The notes: generated by a model not told the origin, from the sequence alone. Numbered from the stretch's first letter, positions 44,213 through 53,828 are shown. The stretch: 64,000 nucleotides of DNA from Acetobacteraceae bacterium (GCA_027451405.1 DAIDJM010000002.1:62001-126000), one strand, 5' to 3'. Numbers and translations: made by a program.

Positions 44213-46620
44213 TGCGGCGCCAGCGCGGGCTCGCGTTCGGCGCGGCCCCAGCACCAGTCGCGGACTTCCGGCAGGTCGAGACCATGGCGGCGGACATAGT
44301 TGCCGTGCTCCACGAGCCGGTCGCGCAGATGCTGCTGCAGATGCGCCGCGGCGTCGCGCAGGCGCGGCGCACGGTCGATCGCGTCCATGGCGAGGTGGAA
44401 ACGGTCGAGCCGGTTCAGCACTGCCATGTCGAAAGGCGTGGTGGTCGTGCCTTCCTCGACATAGCCGCGAACATGGATGTTGTCGTGATTGGCGCGGCGG
44501 TAGGTGAGCCGGTGGATCAGCCAGGGGTAGCCGTGATAGGCGAACACCACCGGGCGGCTCGTCGTGAACATCGAGTCGAACTCGGCGTCCGAGAGGCCGT
44601 GCGGGTGCTCGGCTTTCGGCTGCAACGCCATCAGATCGACCACATTGACCACGCGCACCCGGATGTCGGGCAGGTGGCGGCGCAACAAATCGACCGCGGC
44701 CAGCGTCTCGAGCGTGGGCACGTCGCCGGCGCAGGCCATCACCACGTCCGGCTCGGTACCTTCATCGTTGCTCGCCCAGCTCCAGATGCCGGCGCCGACC
44801 GTGCAGTGGCGGATCGCCGCATCCATGTCGAGCCATTGCCAGTCGGGCTGCTTGCCGGCGACGATCACGTTGATATAGTTGCGGCTACGCAAGCAATGGT
44901 CTGTGACGGAGAGGAGCGTGTTCGCGTCGGGCGGCAGATAGACCCGCACGATGTCGGCCTTCTTGTTCACCACATGATCGATGAAGCCGGGATCCTGGTG
45001 CGAGAAGCCGTTGTGATCCTGACGCCAGACATGGCTCGTGAGCAGATAGTTCAATGACGCGATCGGGCGGCGCCAGCGGATGTTGCGGCTGGTTTTCAGC
45101 CATTTCGCGTGCTGGTTGAACATCGAATCGACGATGTGGATGAACGCCTCGTAGCACGAGAAGAAGCCGTGGCGGCCGGTGAGCAGGTAGCCCTCGAGCC
45201 ATCCCTGGCACAGATGCTCGCTCAGCACTTCCATCACGCGGCCGTCGGGCGACACGTGATCGTCGGTCGGCAGGATCTCGCCGGTGAAGACGCGGTCGGT
45301 GGCTTCGAAGAGGGCGGTGAGGCGGTTCGAGGCGGTCTCGTCGGGGCCGAAGACACGAAAGTTGCGGTGTGATTCGTTGCGCTTCATCACGTCGCGCAGG
45401 AAGCCGCCGCAGACCCGGGTGGCTTCCGCCTGAACGCTGCCGGGGACCGGCACTTCCACCGCGTAGTCGCGGAAATCGGGCAGATCGAGATCGCGCAGCA
45501 GAATGCCGCCGTTCGCGTGGGGGCTGGCGCTCATACGCTTCTCGCCGTGCGGCGCGAGTGCTGCGATCTCCGGGACGATCCTGCCGTTCTCGTCGAACAG
45601 CGATTTGGGATCGTAGCTTTTCATCCAGGCTTCGAGCATCACGCGATGCGCTTCGTTGCTGCGCACCTCGGCGAGCGGGACCTGATGCGCGCGCCAGGTG
45701 CCTTCGACCGGCTTGCCGTCCACCTCGCGCGGGCCGGTCCAGCCTTTCGGCGTGCGCAGCACGATCATCGGCCAGAGCGGGCGGGCGGGATCGTTCTTCT
45801 CGCGGGCACGGCGCCGGATCGCGCGGATCTCGCCGATCGCCTCATCGAGTGCCGCCGCCATGCGCTGGTGCATGGGCCGCGGCTCGCTGCCGGAGACGAA
45901 GATGGGAACGTAGCCGTAACCGCGCAGCAAGGCGGCGAGCTCGGATTCGGGCAGCCGCGCGAGCACCGTGTATTCGGCGATCTTGTAGCCGTTCAAATGC
46001 AGGATCGGCAGGACAGCGCCGTCGCGCACGGGATTGAGGAATTTGTTGGAATGCCAGCTCGCGGCGAGCGGGCCGGTCTCGGCCTCGCCATCGCCGACGA
46101 CGCAGACTGCGATCAGATCGGGATTGTCGAAGACCGCACCGAAGGCGTGCACGAGCGCGTAGCCGAGTTCGCCGCCTTCGTGGATGGAGCCGGGCGTCTC
46201 GGGGGCGACATGGCTCGGGATGCCGCCGGGGAAGGAGAATTGCGTGAAGAGGCGCTTCAGGCCCGCCTCGTTCTGCGGCACTTCCTGGTAGATTTCACTG
46301 TAGGTGCCGTCCAGATACGTGCTCGCAACAACGCCAGGACCGCCATGGCCGGGGCCGGCGATGAAGATCGCGTCGATATCGTCGCGGCGTATGATGCGGT
46401 TGAGGTGCGCGTAGATGAAGTTGAGGCCGGGCGTGGTGCCCCAGTGGCCGAGCAGGCGCGGCTTGATGTGCTCGGGTCGCAGGGGCTCGCGCAGCAGCGG
46501 GTTGTCCATCAGGTAGATCTGGCCGACCGAGAGGTAATTCGCGGCACGCCACCAGGCATCGATTTGCGCCAGTTCGCCGGCGGCGAGCGGTGACACGGGA
46601 GAAGCGGTGGTGTCGGCCAT
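44209..46620 (-). CDS. xfp: Xylulose-5-phosphate / fructose-6-phosphate phosphoketolase
   Basis: 803 residues. Cleaves X5P or F6P with phosphate to acetyl phosphate and G3P or E4P, using thiamine diphosphate. GPGHGGPG is at 89-96, the Mg-ThDP motif [11 protein letters not shown] at 177-187, [25 protein letters not shown] in between, and [21 protein letters not shown]-type and [25 protein letters not shown]-type family blocks follow. Acetic acid bacteria and relatives use it as a glycolytic bypass. ATG at 46620. Divergent from a solo lipoyl-domain gene, with an FNR-like box between them. Confidence 0.96.
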   Translation of the reverse strand: MADTTASPVSPLAAGELAQIDAWWRAANYLSVGQIYLMDNPLLREPLRPEHIKPRLLGHWGTTPGLNFIYAHLNRIIRRDDIDAIFIAGPGHGGPGVVASTYLDGTYSEIYQEVPQNEAGLKRLFTQFSFPGGIPSHVAPETPGSIHEGGELGYALVHAFGAVFDNPDLIAVCVVGDGEAETGPLAASWHSNKFLNPVRDGAVLPILHLNGYKIAEYTVLARLPESELAALLRGYGYVPIFVSGSEPRPMHQRMAAALDEAIGEIRAIRRRAREKNDPARPLWPMIVLRTPKGWTGPREVDGKPVEGTWRAHQVPLAEVRSNEAHRVMLEAWMKSYDPKSLFDENGRIVPEIAALAPHGEKRMSASPHANGGILLRDLDLPDFRDYAVEVPVPGSVQAEATRVCGGFLRDVMKRNESHRNFRVFGPDETASNRLTALFEATDRVFTGEILPTDDHVSPDGRVMEVLSEHLCQGWLEGYLLTGRHGFFSCYEAFIHIVDSMFNQHAKWLKTSRNIRWRRPIASLNYLLTSHVWRQDHNGFSHQDPGFIDHVVNKKADIVRVYLPPDANTLLSVTDHCLRSRNYINVIVAGKQPDWQWLDMDAAIRHCTVGAGIWSWASNDEGTEPDVVMACAGDVPTLETLAAVDLLRRHLPDIRVRVVNVVDLMALQPKAEHPHGLSDAEFDSMFTTSRPVVFAYHGYPWLIHRLTYRRANHDNIHVRGYVEEGTTTTPFDMAVLNRLDRFHLAMDAIDRAPRLRDAAAHLQQHLRDRLVEHGNYVRRHGLDLPEVRDWCWGRAEREPALAPH

Positions 46621-46725
46621 GCGGGATGCTCCACGATGCCGGAGGGAGGCTGCGCAATCCGGGGGGCTGCGCGCAAGACCTGCCGGGATGCCACGCGGGT
46701 CTAAAGCGGGCGCGCACGCCACACG

Positions 46726-46739
46726 TTGATGTGTGTCAA
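46726..46739. promoter_or_regulatory. FNR/CRP-family-like box between xfp and the lipoyl gene
   Basis: TTGAT-GTGT-GTCAA matches TTGAT-N4-ATCAA at nine of ten defined bases. On the xfp side a TTTAGA (about 46705-46700) lies 30 bp from its centre, compatible with activator-dependent transcription of xfp. No comparable -10 is visible towards the lipoyl gene. Confidence 0.6.
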
Positions 46740-46794
46740 GGCGCCGAAAGGCGGACCGGCCGAGTTTGCCGTCGCACAACGGAGAAGAGGCTTG

Positions 46795-47031
46795 ATGTCG
46801 ACGATCACGATCGCGCCGGAAATCTGGGCCACGGCGGCGCTGCCGGAGGGTATCCTGGAGAAATGGCGGGTCACGGACGGCAGCCTGGTCGCAGCGGATC
46901 AGGTCGTGGCCGAAATCAGCGTGGAAGGGGCGAAGCACGAGGTGCTGTCGCCGACCGCCGGGCGGGTGCAGGTGTGGATGCGGGCGAATAGCGTCGTGGA
47001 GCCCGGGTCGCAGATTGGCGCGGTGGGCTGA
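46795..47031 (+). CDS. Stand-alone lipoyl/biotinyl-domain protein
   Basis: 78 residues, a single lipoyl/biotinyl fold: [66 protein letters not shown]. The lysine in the VEGAKHEV turn is at the modification site. No E2 catalytic or subunit-binding domain is attached. It may be a carrier for a 2-oxo-acid dehydrogenase or a glycine-cleavage-like reaction encoded elsewhere. ATG at 46795 with GGAGAAGAGG upstream. Divergent from xfp. Confidence 0.82.
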   Translation: MSTITIAPEIWATAALPEGILEKWRVTDGSLVAADQVVAEISVEGAKHEVLSPTAGRVQVWMRANSVVEPGSQIGAVG

Positions 47032-47098
47032 GACTTGCCTCCGGCGGGCAGGGGCTTTGCCCCTGCACCCCACTGGGGCCGAAAGGCCCCAGACCCCG
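47029..47098 (+). repeat. Dispersed two-hairpin repeat, copy 8
   Basis: Starts at the lipoyl gene's TGA: GCCTCCGGC, stem CAGGGGC/GCCCCTG with loop TTT, GGGGCC-GAAA-GGCCCC, CAGACCCC. Left arm of an inverted pair. Confidence 0.9.
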
Positions 47099-47143
47099 TT
47101 ACTTTAGAAAGTCGCTGAGGCCAGCACGGCTTGCTGAAAATGA

Positions 47144-47214
47144 TGGGGTCTGGGGCCTTGCGGCCCCAGCGGAGTGCAGAGGCGGAGCCTCTGCCCGCCG
47201 GAGGCAATATCTCA
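47144..47214 (-). repeat. Dispersed two-hairpin repeat, copy 9
   Basis: Inverted partner of the preceding copy, starting at the cysE stop; stem CAGAGGC/GCCTCTG, then GGGGCC/GGCCCC. The 45-bp spacer contains AGAAAGTCGCTGAGGCCAGC, similar to the spacer at 22266-22290. Confidence 0.9.
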
Positions 47215-48045
47215 GATGGCGTAGTCGAGCGCCGGCAGGCTTTGATCCATGGTCAGCGCCGGCATGTGCTTATGCCGCGTGCCGACCGGCCGGGCCGGGT
47301 TGCCCACCACGGTGGTGTAGGGCTGCACGCTCTCGAGCACGATGCTGCCCGCGCCCACCTTGGCGCCCTCGCCAATCGTGATGTTGCCGAGCACCTTGGC
47401 GCCCGCGCCGATGAGCACGCCGCGCCGCACCTTCGGATGGCGGTCGCCGCATTGCTTGCCGGTGCCGCCGAGCGTCACCCCTTGCAGCATCGACACGTCG
47501 TCGTCGATCACCGCGGTCTCGCCGATCACGATCGCCGTTCCGTGGTCGAACAGGATGCCGCGCCCGAGCCTTGCCGCCGGATGCACGTCCACCGCGAACA
47601 CTTCGGAGGCCCGGCTTTGCAGATGTTTCGCGAGATGCAGGCGCCCGCGCTTCCACAGCCAGTTGCTGAAGCGATACGACTGGACCGCGTGGTAGCCTTT
47701 GAAATAAAGGAACGGCGTCAGCAGGTCCGGGCAGGCGGGGTCACGGTCGCGCACGGCCGTGAGGTCCGCCATCGCGGCTTCCTCGATCGCCGGATCGGCC
47801 GAGAGCGCCTCGCACATGATGGCTTCGAGCGTGTCGATGGCGAGCGCATAGTCGGACAGCTTGCGCGCGAGCCGGTGCGCGAGCGCATCGGCGAAGGTTT
47901 CGTGCAGCAGCACCGTGTCGCGGATCACTTCCGCCATGACGCGGTCATGTTCGACCGCGCTCACCGCCTCTTCACGGACCTGCGTCCAAAGTTCCTGGGC
48001 GGCTTCGGTCGTGACCCGGCCGTCGCACAGTCCGGTTGGCGGCAT
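47212..48045 (-). CDS. cysE: Serine O-acetyltransferase
   Basis: 277 residues. Makes O-acetylserine for cysteine synthesis. The N-terminal helical domain (ELWTQVREEAVSAVEHDRV) is followed by LTPFLYFKGYHAVQSYR and the left-handed beta-helix: DVHPAARLGRGILFDHGTAIVIGETA with the catalytic Asp/His region, VSMLQGVTLGGTGK and GDRHPKV. ATG at 48045 with GGAGGAGG upstream. A single gene; its TGA is inside a repeat. Confidence 0.96.
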   Translation of the reverse strand: MPPTGLCDGRVTTEAAQELWTQVREEAVSAVEHDRVMAEVIRDTVLLHETFADALAHRLARKLSDYALAIDTLEAIMCEALSADPAIEEAAMADLTAVRDRDPACPDLLTPFLYFKGYHAVQSYRFSNWLWKRGRLHLAKHLQSRASEVFAVDVHPAARLGRGILFDHGTAIVIGETAVIDDDVSMLQGVTLGGTGKQCGDRHPKVRRGVLIGAGAKVLGNITIGEGAKVGAGSIVLESVQPYTTVVGNPARPVGTRHKHMPALTMDQSLPALDYAI

Positions 48046-48115
48046 GGGCGTCCTCCTCCCCTTTTGCCGAGGAGATGGGGGCGGACCGGGTGGGTTGTAA
48101 GCCCGCCAGGTCCGG

Positions 48116-49675
48116 TCAGGGATACTCCCCCTGACGGCCGTGGGTCGGCGTGCAGTCATCGGCCGGGCGCCGCGCGGAGGAGACCAGGGTGCCCGCGGAG
48201 GGCGCATCGTCGAAATCGAAAAGACTCTCCAGCGTATTCGCGTTCGCATCGCGGCTGGTCAGGTGTGCCGTGGCGCTGCCGGTCGTGAGAAAACGCGCCT
48301 CGATGAAGGCCAGCAACGAGGTGTGATCGCTGACCGAGTGCGAGACGTAGCTCGGCTTGGCGAACGGCGATACCGCGATCAGACCAACCCTCAGGCCGAG
48401 CTGGTCGAAGGCCGCGCATTGCGGGGGAAATGGGCCCGTCGGGTTGGCCGCGAGGGCCGGGCAAAGCGCCTCGGCGTCCTGCACCGAGGTGTGCGCGGCG
48501 GGATTGAAATTGTGCGCCCAGTTCCAGGAACATTCCTGCCCGCCTCCCGGCTTGCCGCTCGCGGGCAAGTTCGATGCATCGGCGCACTGTCCGGGAAAGA
48601 TGCCGTCCGGGGTGCGCCCGGCTTGTGGCGCTGCCGGTGGCGGCACGTGGTCGTAAAACCCGCCATGCTCATCCCAGGTGATGAACATGACGGTGTCCTT
48701 CCAGTGAGGACCGTTGCGGAGCGCGTTGACGAGCCGCGACACGTGGGCCTGGCCACGCTGGATATCGCTTGGCGGGTGCTCGTCGGTTTCGGTGGCGTAG
48801 GTGAGGGCGCCGAAATTCGGGTCGGCGAAGGCCACCTGCGGGAGCGGATAGCCCGCCTCGCCGGCGAGCGCCCGCTCGAGATCGCCACTCGGCGCGAGGT
48901 GTGCCTGGGCGAAGGAGCGGAACAGGGTGGCCGTGTAGAAATCGCTGCCGTAATCGGTCCAGCTGACCTTGAATTTATCGAGCAGGTCGAAAATCGTCCC
49001 GGTGATCGGCTGGTAGCCGGGTCCGAAGCCCAAATGGGGCGGGACGGCGTCGTTGGTGGTGACGTGGCCGAAGGAGGTCGCCGCGAGCGAATACATCCGG
49101 TTGGGCACCGTCGGGCCGATCAGGGAGGAGAAGGCGCGGTCACTGATCGCGAATTTGCTGGCGAGATCGTAATAGAACGGAATGTCGTTCTGATCGAAAT
49201 AGAGCATGGTGGCGCCGGGCTCGCGCGCGGACACCGGCTCGTTCACGACGACGAACCCGTCATTCAGGGGATCGGTCAGCGTGTGGTTGGGATGAGTGAG
49301 ATTCACCTCGTGATGAGAGGGATCCCAGCTATGGTCGATCTTGGCCGGCGCGCAGCGTGTCGCCGCGTGCGACGCGATGACGGCCGCGCCCGTCGAATCG
49401 AGATTGCGATTGCTGCAGACGAGCGCACCGTTGCTGATCGCGCAGGTCAGACCGTCGACGCAATGATGGTCGCTGGCCGCGCAAGCCTGTCCCGGAGCCG
49501 GCGGATGGTAGGGAGAGCCGGGCGCGAACGGCAGCACGCCGAAGTAATTGTCGAAGGAATGGTTTTCCTGCATGACGATGATGATGTGCTTCACGGCGTG
49601 AATATTGCCGTCCGCCAACGCGGGGCACGCGATCGCCGCGCCCAGCGCTGCCAGGACCCCGGAACGCCACGCCAT
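48116..49675 (-). CDS. Secreted phosphoesterase (phospholipase C / acid phosphatase AcpA-like family)
   Basis: 519 residues. Signal peptide ends near CPALADG. The metal site opens with IIIVMQENHSFDNYFGVLP; AKIDHSWDPSHHEVN and MFITWDEHGGFYDHVPPP carry further ligands, and GLRVGLIAVSPFAKPSYVSH closes the domain. This matches the bacterial phosphoesterase family that includes non-haemolytic phospholipase C and AcpA; substrate unknown. Several cysteines (CAASDHHCVDGLTCAIS) suggest disulfides. A TTGACA promoter and an inverted repeat lie directly upstream. Confidence 0.9.
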   Translation of the reverse strand: MAWRSGVLAALGAAIACPALADGNIHAVKHIIIVMQENHSFDNYFGVLPFAPGSPYHPPAPGQACAASDHHCVDGLTCAISNGALVCSNRNLDSTGAAVIASHAATRCAPAKIDHSWDPSHHEVNLTHPNHTLTDPLNDGFVVVNEPVSAREPGATMLYFDQNDIPFYYDLASKFAISDRAFSSLIGPTVPNRMYSLAATSFGHVTTNDAVPPHLGFGPGYQPITGTIFDLLDKFKVSWTDYGSDFYTATLFRSFAQAHLAPSGDLERALAGEAGYPLPQVAFADPNFGALTYATETDEHPPSDIQRGQAHVSRLVNALRNGPHWKDTVMFITWDEHGGFYDHVPPPAAPQAGRTPDGIFPGQCADASNLPASGKPGGGQECSWNWAHNFNPAAHTSVQDAEALCPALAANPTGPFPPQCAAFDQLGLRVGLIAVSPFAKPSYVSHSVSDHTSLLAFIEARFLTTGSATAHLTSRDANANTLESLFDFDDAPSAGTLVSSARRPADDCTPTHGRQGEYP

Positions 49676-49701
49676 GTCTAATCCCCCCGTTTTGTCGCGC
49701 G

Positions 49702-49731
49702 ATCAGAACCGGGCCGACGGCTCTCTGTCAA
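49702..49731 (-). promoter_or_regulatory. Promoter of the secreted phosphoesterase gene
   Basis: On the minus strand TTGACA (49731-49726), an 18-bp spacer, TCTGAT (49707-49702); start codon 27 bp further on. A perfect -35 and a fair -10. Confidence 0.6.
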
Positions 49732-49748
49732 CTCTGCGACAGCAGAGT
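49731..49748. promoter_or_regulatory. Inverted repeat touching the phosphoesterase -35
   Basis: ACTCTGC-GACA-GCAGAGT, a perfect 7-bp inverted repeat abutting the TTGACA. Could be an operator, or a hairpin ending the upstream UbiH-family transcript. A second palindrome GGAGAACGTTCTCC lies at 49773-49786. Confidence 0.45.
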
Positions 49749-49791
49749 GTTCTGGGCTCTTTTTCTTCGGGAGGAGAACGTTCTCCGTATC

Positions 49792-50988
49792 TCACAAACC
49801 CATGGCCTGCGCCATGAACCGCGTCTTCAACGCCGGCATCCGATGCACCGCGGCGATTCCGAGCCGCCGTGCGGTGCGGAGCAGCGGATTGGCGGTGCTG
49901 AACAGGCGATCGAGCGCGTCGGTCGCGAGCAGCATCGAGACCGTGTCGGGCCGGCGCGAGCGCTCGTAGCGCGCGAGCAGCGCGGGCGCGCCGAGATCGA
50001 CCCCCGTCTCGCGCGCGCCGATCAGCAGGTTCGCGAGCGCAATGGCATCCCGCAAGCCGAGATTGAGCCCCTGCCCGGCGATGGGGTGGATGCCATGGGC
50101 CGCGTCGCCGATGACCGCGAGGCGCTCGGCCGTGATGCGGTGCACATACATGGCGGAGAGCGGGTAGATCCAGCGGCGGCCGACCGGGCGGACGCGGCCG
50201 AGATGGGGGCCGAGCCGGCGGGCGATTTCGGCGCCGAAATCCTCGTCGTTCAGCGCCATGTAGCGCGGCGCCTCGCGGCTGCGTTCGGTCCAGACGATGG
50301 CGGAGAGGTTCTCGCCGGCCTCGCTCGGCGCCATCGGGAGCTGGGCGAACGGGCCCGCGGGCAGGAAATGCTCGAGGGCGACGCGGCCATGGGGCTTTTC
50401 GTGGGCGATCGCCGCGACGATGCCGCTCTGAGGGTAGGACCAGCGGGTGGCCACCAGGCCTGCCGCGCGGCGCAGCGGGGAATCGCGGCCTTCGGCGGCC
50501 ACCACGAGGGGTACGGTGAAGGACTGGCCGGTCGAGAGCCGGATCGTGGCGCCATCAGGGTTGCGGGTGACGCTCGCCTCGGCCGGGGCGAAGATATCGA
50601 TGCCGGGGGCTGCGTGCAGGCGGTCATTCAGCGCCACGCGGAGGCTGCGGGCCTCGACCATCCAGCCCATCGCGCCGCCTTCGACGGCGGCGCCCGCATC
50701 GAAATGGAGGAAGAGCGGCGACGCGCGGCCGCCGACATCCCCATCCGATACGCGGATATGCTCGATGGCGCCCGGCGGCAGGGGCAGCGCGTCCCACAGG
50801 CCGGCCGCCTCGAGCAGCGGGCGCGATCCGGCGGCGATGGCGTAGCAGCGGCCGTCGAAATCCGGGTGCTCCATGGGCGAAAGGGGCGCGCGATCGACCA
50901 CCGCGACGCGGAAACCCGCCACCGCCAGGCGGCAGGCGAGCGCTCCGCCGACCGGCCCCGCCCCCACCACGCATAGATCGTACGCCAT
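49792..50988 (-). CDS. UbiH/UbiF/Coq6 family FAD-dependent monooxygenase
   Basis: 398 residues. Hydroxylates the ubiquinone ring, position not readable. FAD motif VVGAGPVGGALACRLA at 6-21, the second dinucleotide/pyrophosphate region VAAEGRDSPLRRAAG, and the FAD-ribose motif VIGDAAHGIHPIAGQGLNLGLRDA. ATG at 50988 begins MAYDLCVVGAG; longer open sequence upstream includes the glnK control region and is not coding. Divergent from glnK. Confidence 0.9.
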   Translation of the reverse strand: MAYDLCVVGAGPVGGALACRLAVAGFRVAVVDRAPLSPMEHPDFDGRCYAIAAGSRPLLEAAGLWDALPLPPGAIEHIRVSDGDVGGRASPLFLHFDAGAAVEGGAMGWMVEARSLRVALNDRLHAAPGIDIFAPAEASVTRNPDGATIRLSTGQSFTVPLVVAAEGRDSPLRRAAGLVATRWSYPQSGIVAAIAHEKPHGRVALEHFLPAGPFAQLPMAPSEAGENLSAIVWTERSREAPRYMALNDEDFGAEIARRLGPHLGRVRPVGRRWIYPLSAMYVHRITAERLAVIGDAAHGIHPIAGQGLNLGLRDAIALANLLIGARETGVDLGAPALLARYERSRRPDTVSMLLATDALDRLFSTANPLLRTARRLGIAAVHRMPALKTRFMAQAMGL

Positions 50989-51012
50989 TCGCCTGCTGCC
51001 TCCGTAACCCCG

Positions 51013-51031
51013 CTGCCCAAAAAATGGGCAG
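51013..51031 (+). promoter_or_regulatory. NtrC-like inverted repeat upstream of glnK
   Basis: CTGCCCA-AAAAA-TGGGCAG, a perfect 7-bp inverted repeat whose core TGC-N11-GCA resembles NtrC sites. Centred about 76 bp before the expected sigma54 start of glnK. Confidence 0.55.
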
Positions 51032-51034
51032 TGA

Positions 51035-51481
<447 letters not shown>

Positions 51482-51495
51482 AGAGGAGCTCCCGA

Positions 51496-53007
51496 ATGAA
51501 ACGATCCCCCGCGCGAGCATGGCTCGCGGCATTCTTTCTGGCTGTCCCAATCCTGCTGACCGGGGCCGCGGCGCTGGCGCAGACCACGGCGCCGAGCCCG
51601 GCCACGACGCCGACGGCCTCCGCCGCCATCCAGACGCCGGCCCCGACTCCGGCCCCGGCACCCGCCGCCGCCGCGCCGGCCACGCCGGCGCCGGCCACGC
51701 CGGCGCCGGCCGCTCCCGCCAAGCCGCCCGCCTATAACAGTGGCGACACCGCCTGGATGATGACGAGCTCGGCGCTCGTGCTGATGATGACGGTGCCGGG
51801 TCTCGCCCTCTTCTATGCCGGCATGGTGCGCAAAAAGAACATTCTTGCCACCTTGATGCAGTCCTTCGCGATCACCTGTCTGGTGACCATCGTCTGGACC
51901 GTGATCGGCTATTCGGAGGCGTTTACCGGCGGCACCGGGAGCATGGCGCCCTATCTCGGCGACCTCTCGCGATTCATGCTGAACGGCATCGCCGATCACA
52001 TATCGCAAGGCGACGATTCCGCCTTCATCCTGGCCCCCGGCACGCCGGGTGCGACGACCATGACGATCCCCGAGACGGTCTACATGGTCTTCCAGATGAC
52101 GTTTGCGATCATCACCCCGGCGCTGATCGCGGGCGCGTTCGCCGAGCGCATGAAATTCTCGGCCATGTGCATCTTCATGGTGCTGTGGTCGCTGCTCGTC
52201 TATTCGCCGATCGCGCACTGGGTGTGGGCGCCGACCGGCTGGCTGAACGGCATCGGCACGCTCGATTTCGCGGGCGGAACCGTCGTCCATATCAACGCGG
52301 GCATCGCCGGGCTCATGTGCTGCCTCGTGATGGGCAAGCGCTCCGGCTACGGGCATGACAACATGTCGCCCTTCAACCTCACCTACGCGGTGATCGGCGC
52401 CTCGCTGCTCTGGGTCGGCTGGTTCGGCTTCAATGCCGGCTCCGCCACCGCCGCCAACGGCCGCGCCGGCATGGCCTTCGCGGTGACGCAGATCGCCACC
52501 GCCGCCGCCGCGCTCGGCTGGATGTTCGCCGAGTGGATCGCCAAGGGGAAACCCTCGGTGCTCGGCATCATTTCGGGCGCGGTCGCCGGCCTCGTCGCCA
52601 TCACGCCGGCCTCGGGCTTCGTGCTGCCCGGCGCCTCGATCGTGATCGGTGTGGCCGCCGGCGTGATCTGCTTCCTGTCGGCCACCTACCTGAAGCACCT
52701 GCTCGGCTATGACGACAGCCTGGATACGTTCGGCGTGCATGGCATCGGCGGCATCGTCGGCGCGCTGCTGACCGGCGTGTTCTCCTACGGGCCGCTCTCG
52801 GCGACGAGCAGCAACCCGGCCGGGTCGCCGGGCAGCCTCGCGCAGGTGATCATCCAGGCGAAGGCGGTCGGCGTGACGCTGGTCTGGAGCGGGCTGATCT
52901 CGCTCGCGATCCTGCTGATCCTGAACTTCACGATCGGGCTGCGCGTGTCGCGGGAGGAGGAAGTCGAAGGGCTCGATACCGTGCTGCACGGCGAGAGTAT
53001 CGGCTGA
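51496..53007 (+). CDS. amtB: Ammonium transporter AmtB
   Basis: 503 residues. Signal peptide to about residue 29, then an unusual Ala/Pro/Thr-rich linker of about 50 residues before the first family block YNSGDTAWMMTSSALVLMM. Eleven membrane helices follow. The twin pore histidines are His265 (VVHINAG) and His415 (GVHGIGG). Trimeric inner-membrane channel for NH4+/NH3, gated by GlnK. ATG at 51496 with AAGAGGAG upstream. A G/C hairpin (53019-53039) follows the stop. Confidence 0.97.
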   Translation: MKRSPARAWLAAFFLAVPILLTGAAALAQTTAPSPATTPTASAAIQTPAPTPAPAPAAAAPATPAPATPAPAAPAKPPAYNSGDTAWMMTSSALVLMMTVPGLALFYAGMVRKKNILATLMQSFAITCLVTIVWTVIGYSEAFTGGTGSMAPYLGDLSRFMLNGIADHISQGDDSAFILAPGTPGATTMTIPETVYMVFQMTFAIITPALIAGAFAERMKFSAMCIFMVLWSLLVYSPIAHWVWAPTGWLNGIGTLDFAGGTVVHINAGIAGLMCCLVMGKRSGYGHDNMSPFNLTYAVIGASLLWVGWFGFNAGSATAANGRAGMAFAVTQIATAAAALGWMFAEWIAKGKPSVLGIISGAVAGLVAITPASGFVLPGASIVIGVAAGVICFLSATYLKHLLGYDDSLDTFGVHGIGGIVGALLTGVFSYGPLSATSSNPAGSPGSLAQVIIQAKAVGVTLVWSGLISLAILLILNFTIGLRVSREEEVEGLDTVLHGESIG

Positions 53008-53018
53008 CGCGTCTGACG

Positions 53019-53039
53019 CCGGGGGGTGGCCCCCCCCGG
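53019..53039 (+). terminator. GC hairpin after amtB
   Basis: CCGGGGGG (53019-53026) pairs with CCCCCCGG (53032-53039); no T tract follows. Confidence 0.5.
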
Positions 53040-53068
53040 TTGCGTTCTGGGGCGGGGGCAGGGCAGTT

Positions 53069-53132
53069 TTGCCTCCGGCGGGCAGGGGCTTTGCCCCTGC
53101 ACCCCACTGGGGCCGGAAGGCCCCAGACCCCC
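53069..53132 (+). repeat. Dispersed two-hairpin repeat, copy 10
   Basis: GCCTCCGGC, stem CAGGGGC/GCCCCTG, GGGGCC-GGAA-GGCCCC, CAGACCCC. A partial inverted arm (GGGGCC/GGCCCC only) follows at 53174-53198, inside the start of the cyclophilin-like gene. Confidence 0.88.
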
Positions 53133-53150
53133 TCACTTTCGTTTCGGCCT

Positions 53151-53783
53151 ATGAACAGCACGATCAAATCCAGGGGCATGGGGCCTTGCGGCCCCAGTCT
53201 CCCCCGCCGCCAGTTCCTCGCGGCCGCCATGGCCGCCGGCATCACGCCCGCAAACCCGCGCGTCCGGCTCGACTCCGTCTTCGGCAGTATCCTGATCGAG
53301 CTCGATCTCGCGCGCGCGCCGGCCAGTGCCGGCGAGTTCCTCGCCTGCATCGATGCCGGCCGTTACAACGACGGTGCCTTCGTGCGCACCGTCAATCCGG
53401 GCAACGACCATGGCCACCCGCCCATCTCGGTGCTGCAAGGCGCTGCCGCCGCCGGCCCGCCACGCAAGCCCATCGTGCACGAAACGACCGCGCGCACCGG
53501 CTTGCGGCACCGTGACGGCACGCTCTCCCTGCCGCGGGATGGCGTCGGCACGGCCACGGGATTGGAATTTTTCATCTGCATCGGCGATCAGCCGGCGCTG
53601 GATTTCGGCGGCGCGCGCAATCGCGACGGTCAGGGATTCGCGGCGTTCGGCCAGGTGGTGAGCGGAATGGATCAGGTGCGTCGCATCTGGCAGGCGCCGA
53701 CTTCGCCGGAATCGTCCGATCCTTACACGAAAGGACAGATGCTGGCCCCGCCTATTCCGATTTTCCGGATCGTGCGGGTATAA
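53151..53783 (+). CDS. Cyclophilin-like peptidylprolyl isomerase family protein, probably exported
   Basis: Up to 210 residues. After SLPRRQFLAAAMAAGITPA, a Tat-like signal (twin Arg, hydrophobic stretch), comes a cyclophilin-type domain: VFGSILIELDLARAPASAGEFL, YNDGAFVRTVNPGN, LPRDGVGTATGLEFFICIGDQPALDFGG and FAAFGQVVSGMDQVRRI. The usual FHR-x-I and QGGD active-site pattern is altered (FVRT, LQGAA), so isomerase activity is uncertain. ATG 53151 or 53178; both place the N-terminus in repeat-derived sequence (RGMGPCGPSL). Confidence 0.8.
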   Translation: MNSTIKSRGMGPCGPSLPRRQFLAAAMAAGITPANPRVRLDSVFGSILIELDLARAPASAGEFLACIDAGRYNDGAFVRTVNPGNDHGHPPISVLQGAAAAGPPRKPIVHETTARTGLRHRDGTLSLPRDGVGTATGLEFFICIGDQPALDFGGARNRDGQGFAAFGQVVSGMDQVRRIWQAPTSPESSDPYTKGQMLAPPIPIFRIVRV

Positions 53784-53828
53784 AACCGTCTCGCATCTGC
53801 CGGGGCGCCACGACGGCTCCGTTCTTTA

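Noticed and set aside
47230-47250. TTGATCCATGGTCAG as another FNR box
   Set aside because: The right half does not match ATCAA and it lies within the cysE coding sequence.
49773-49786. GGAGAACGTTCTCC as a LexA box
   Set aside because: Alphaproteobacterial LexA sites need GAAC/GTTC half-sites separated by about seven bases; here they abut.
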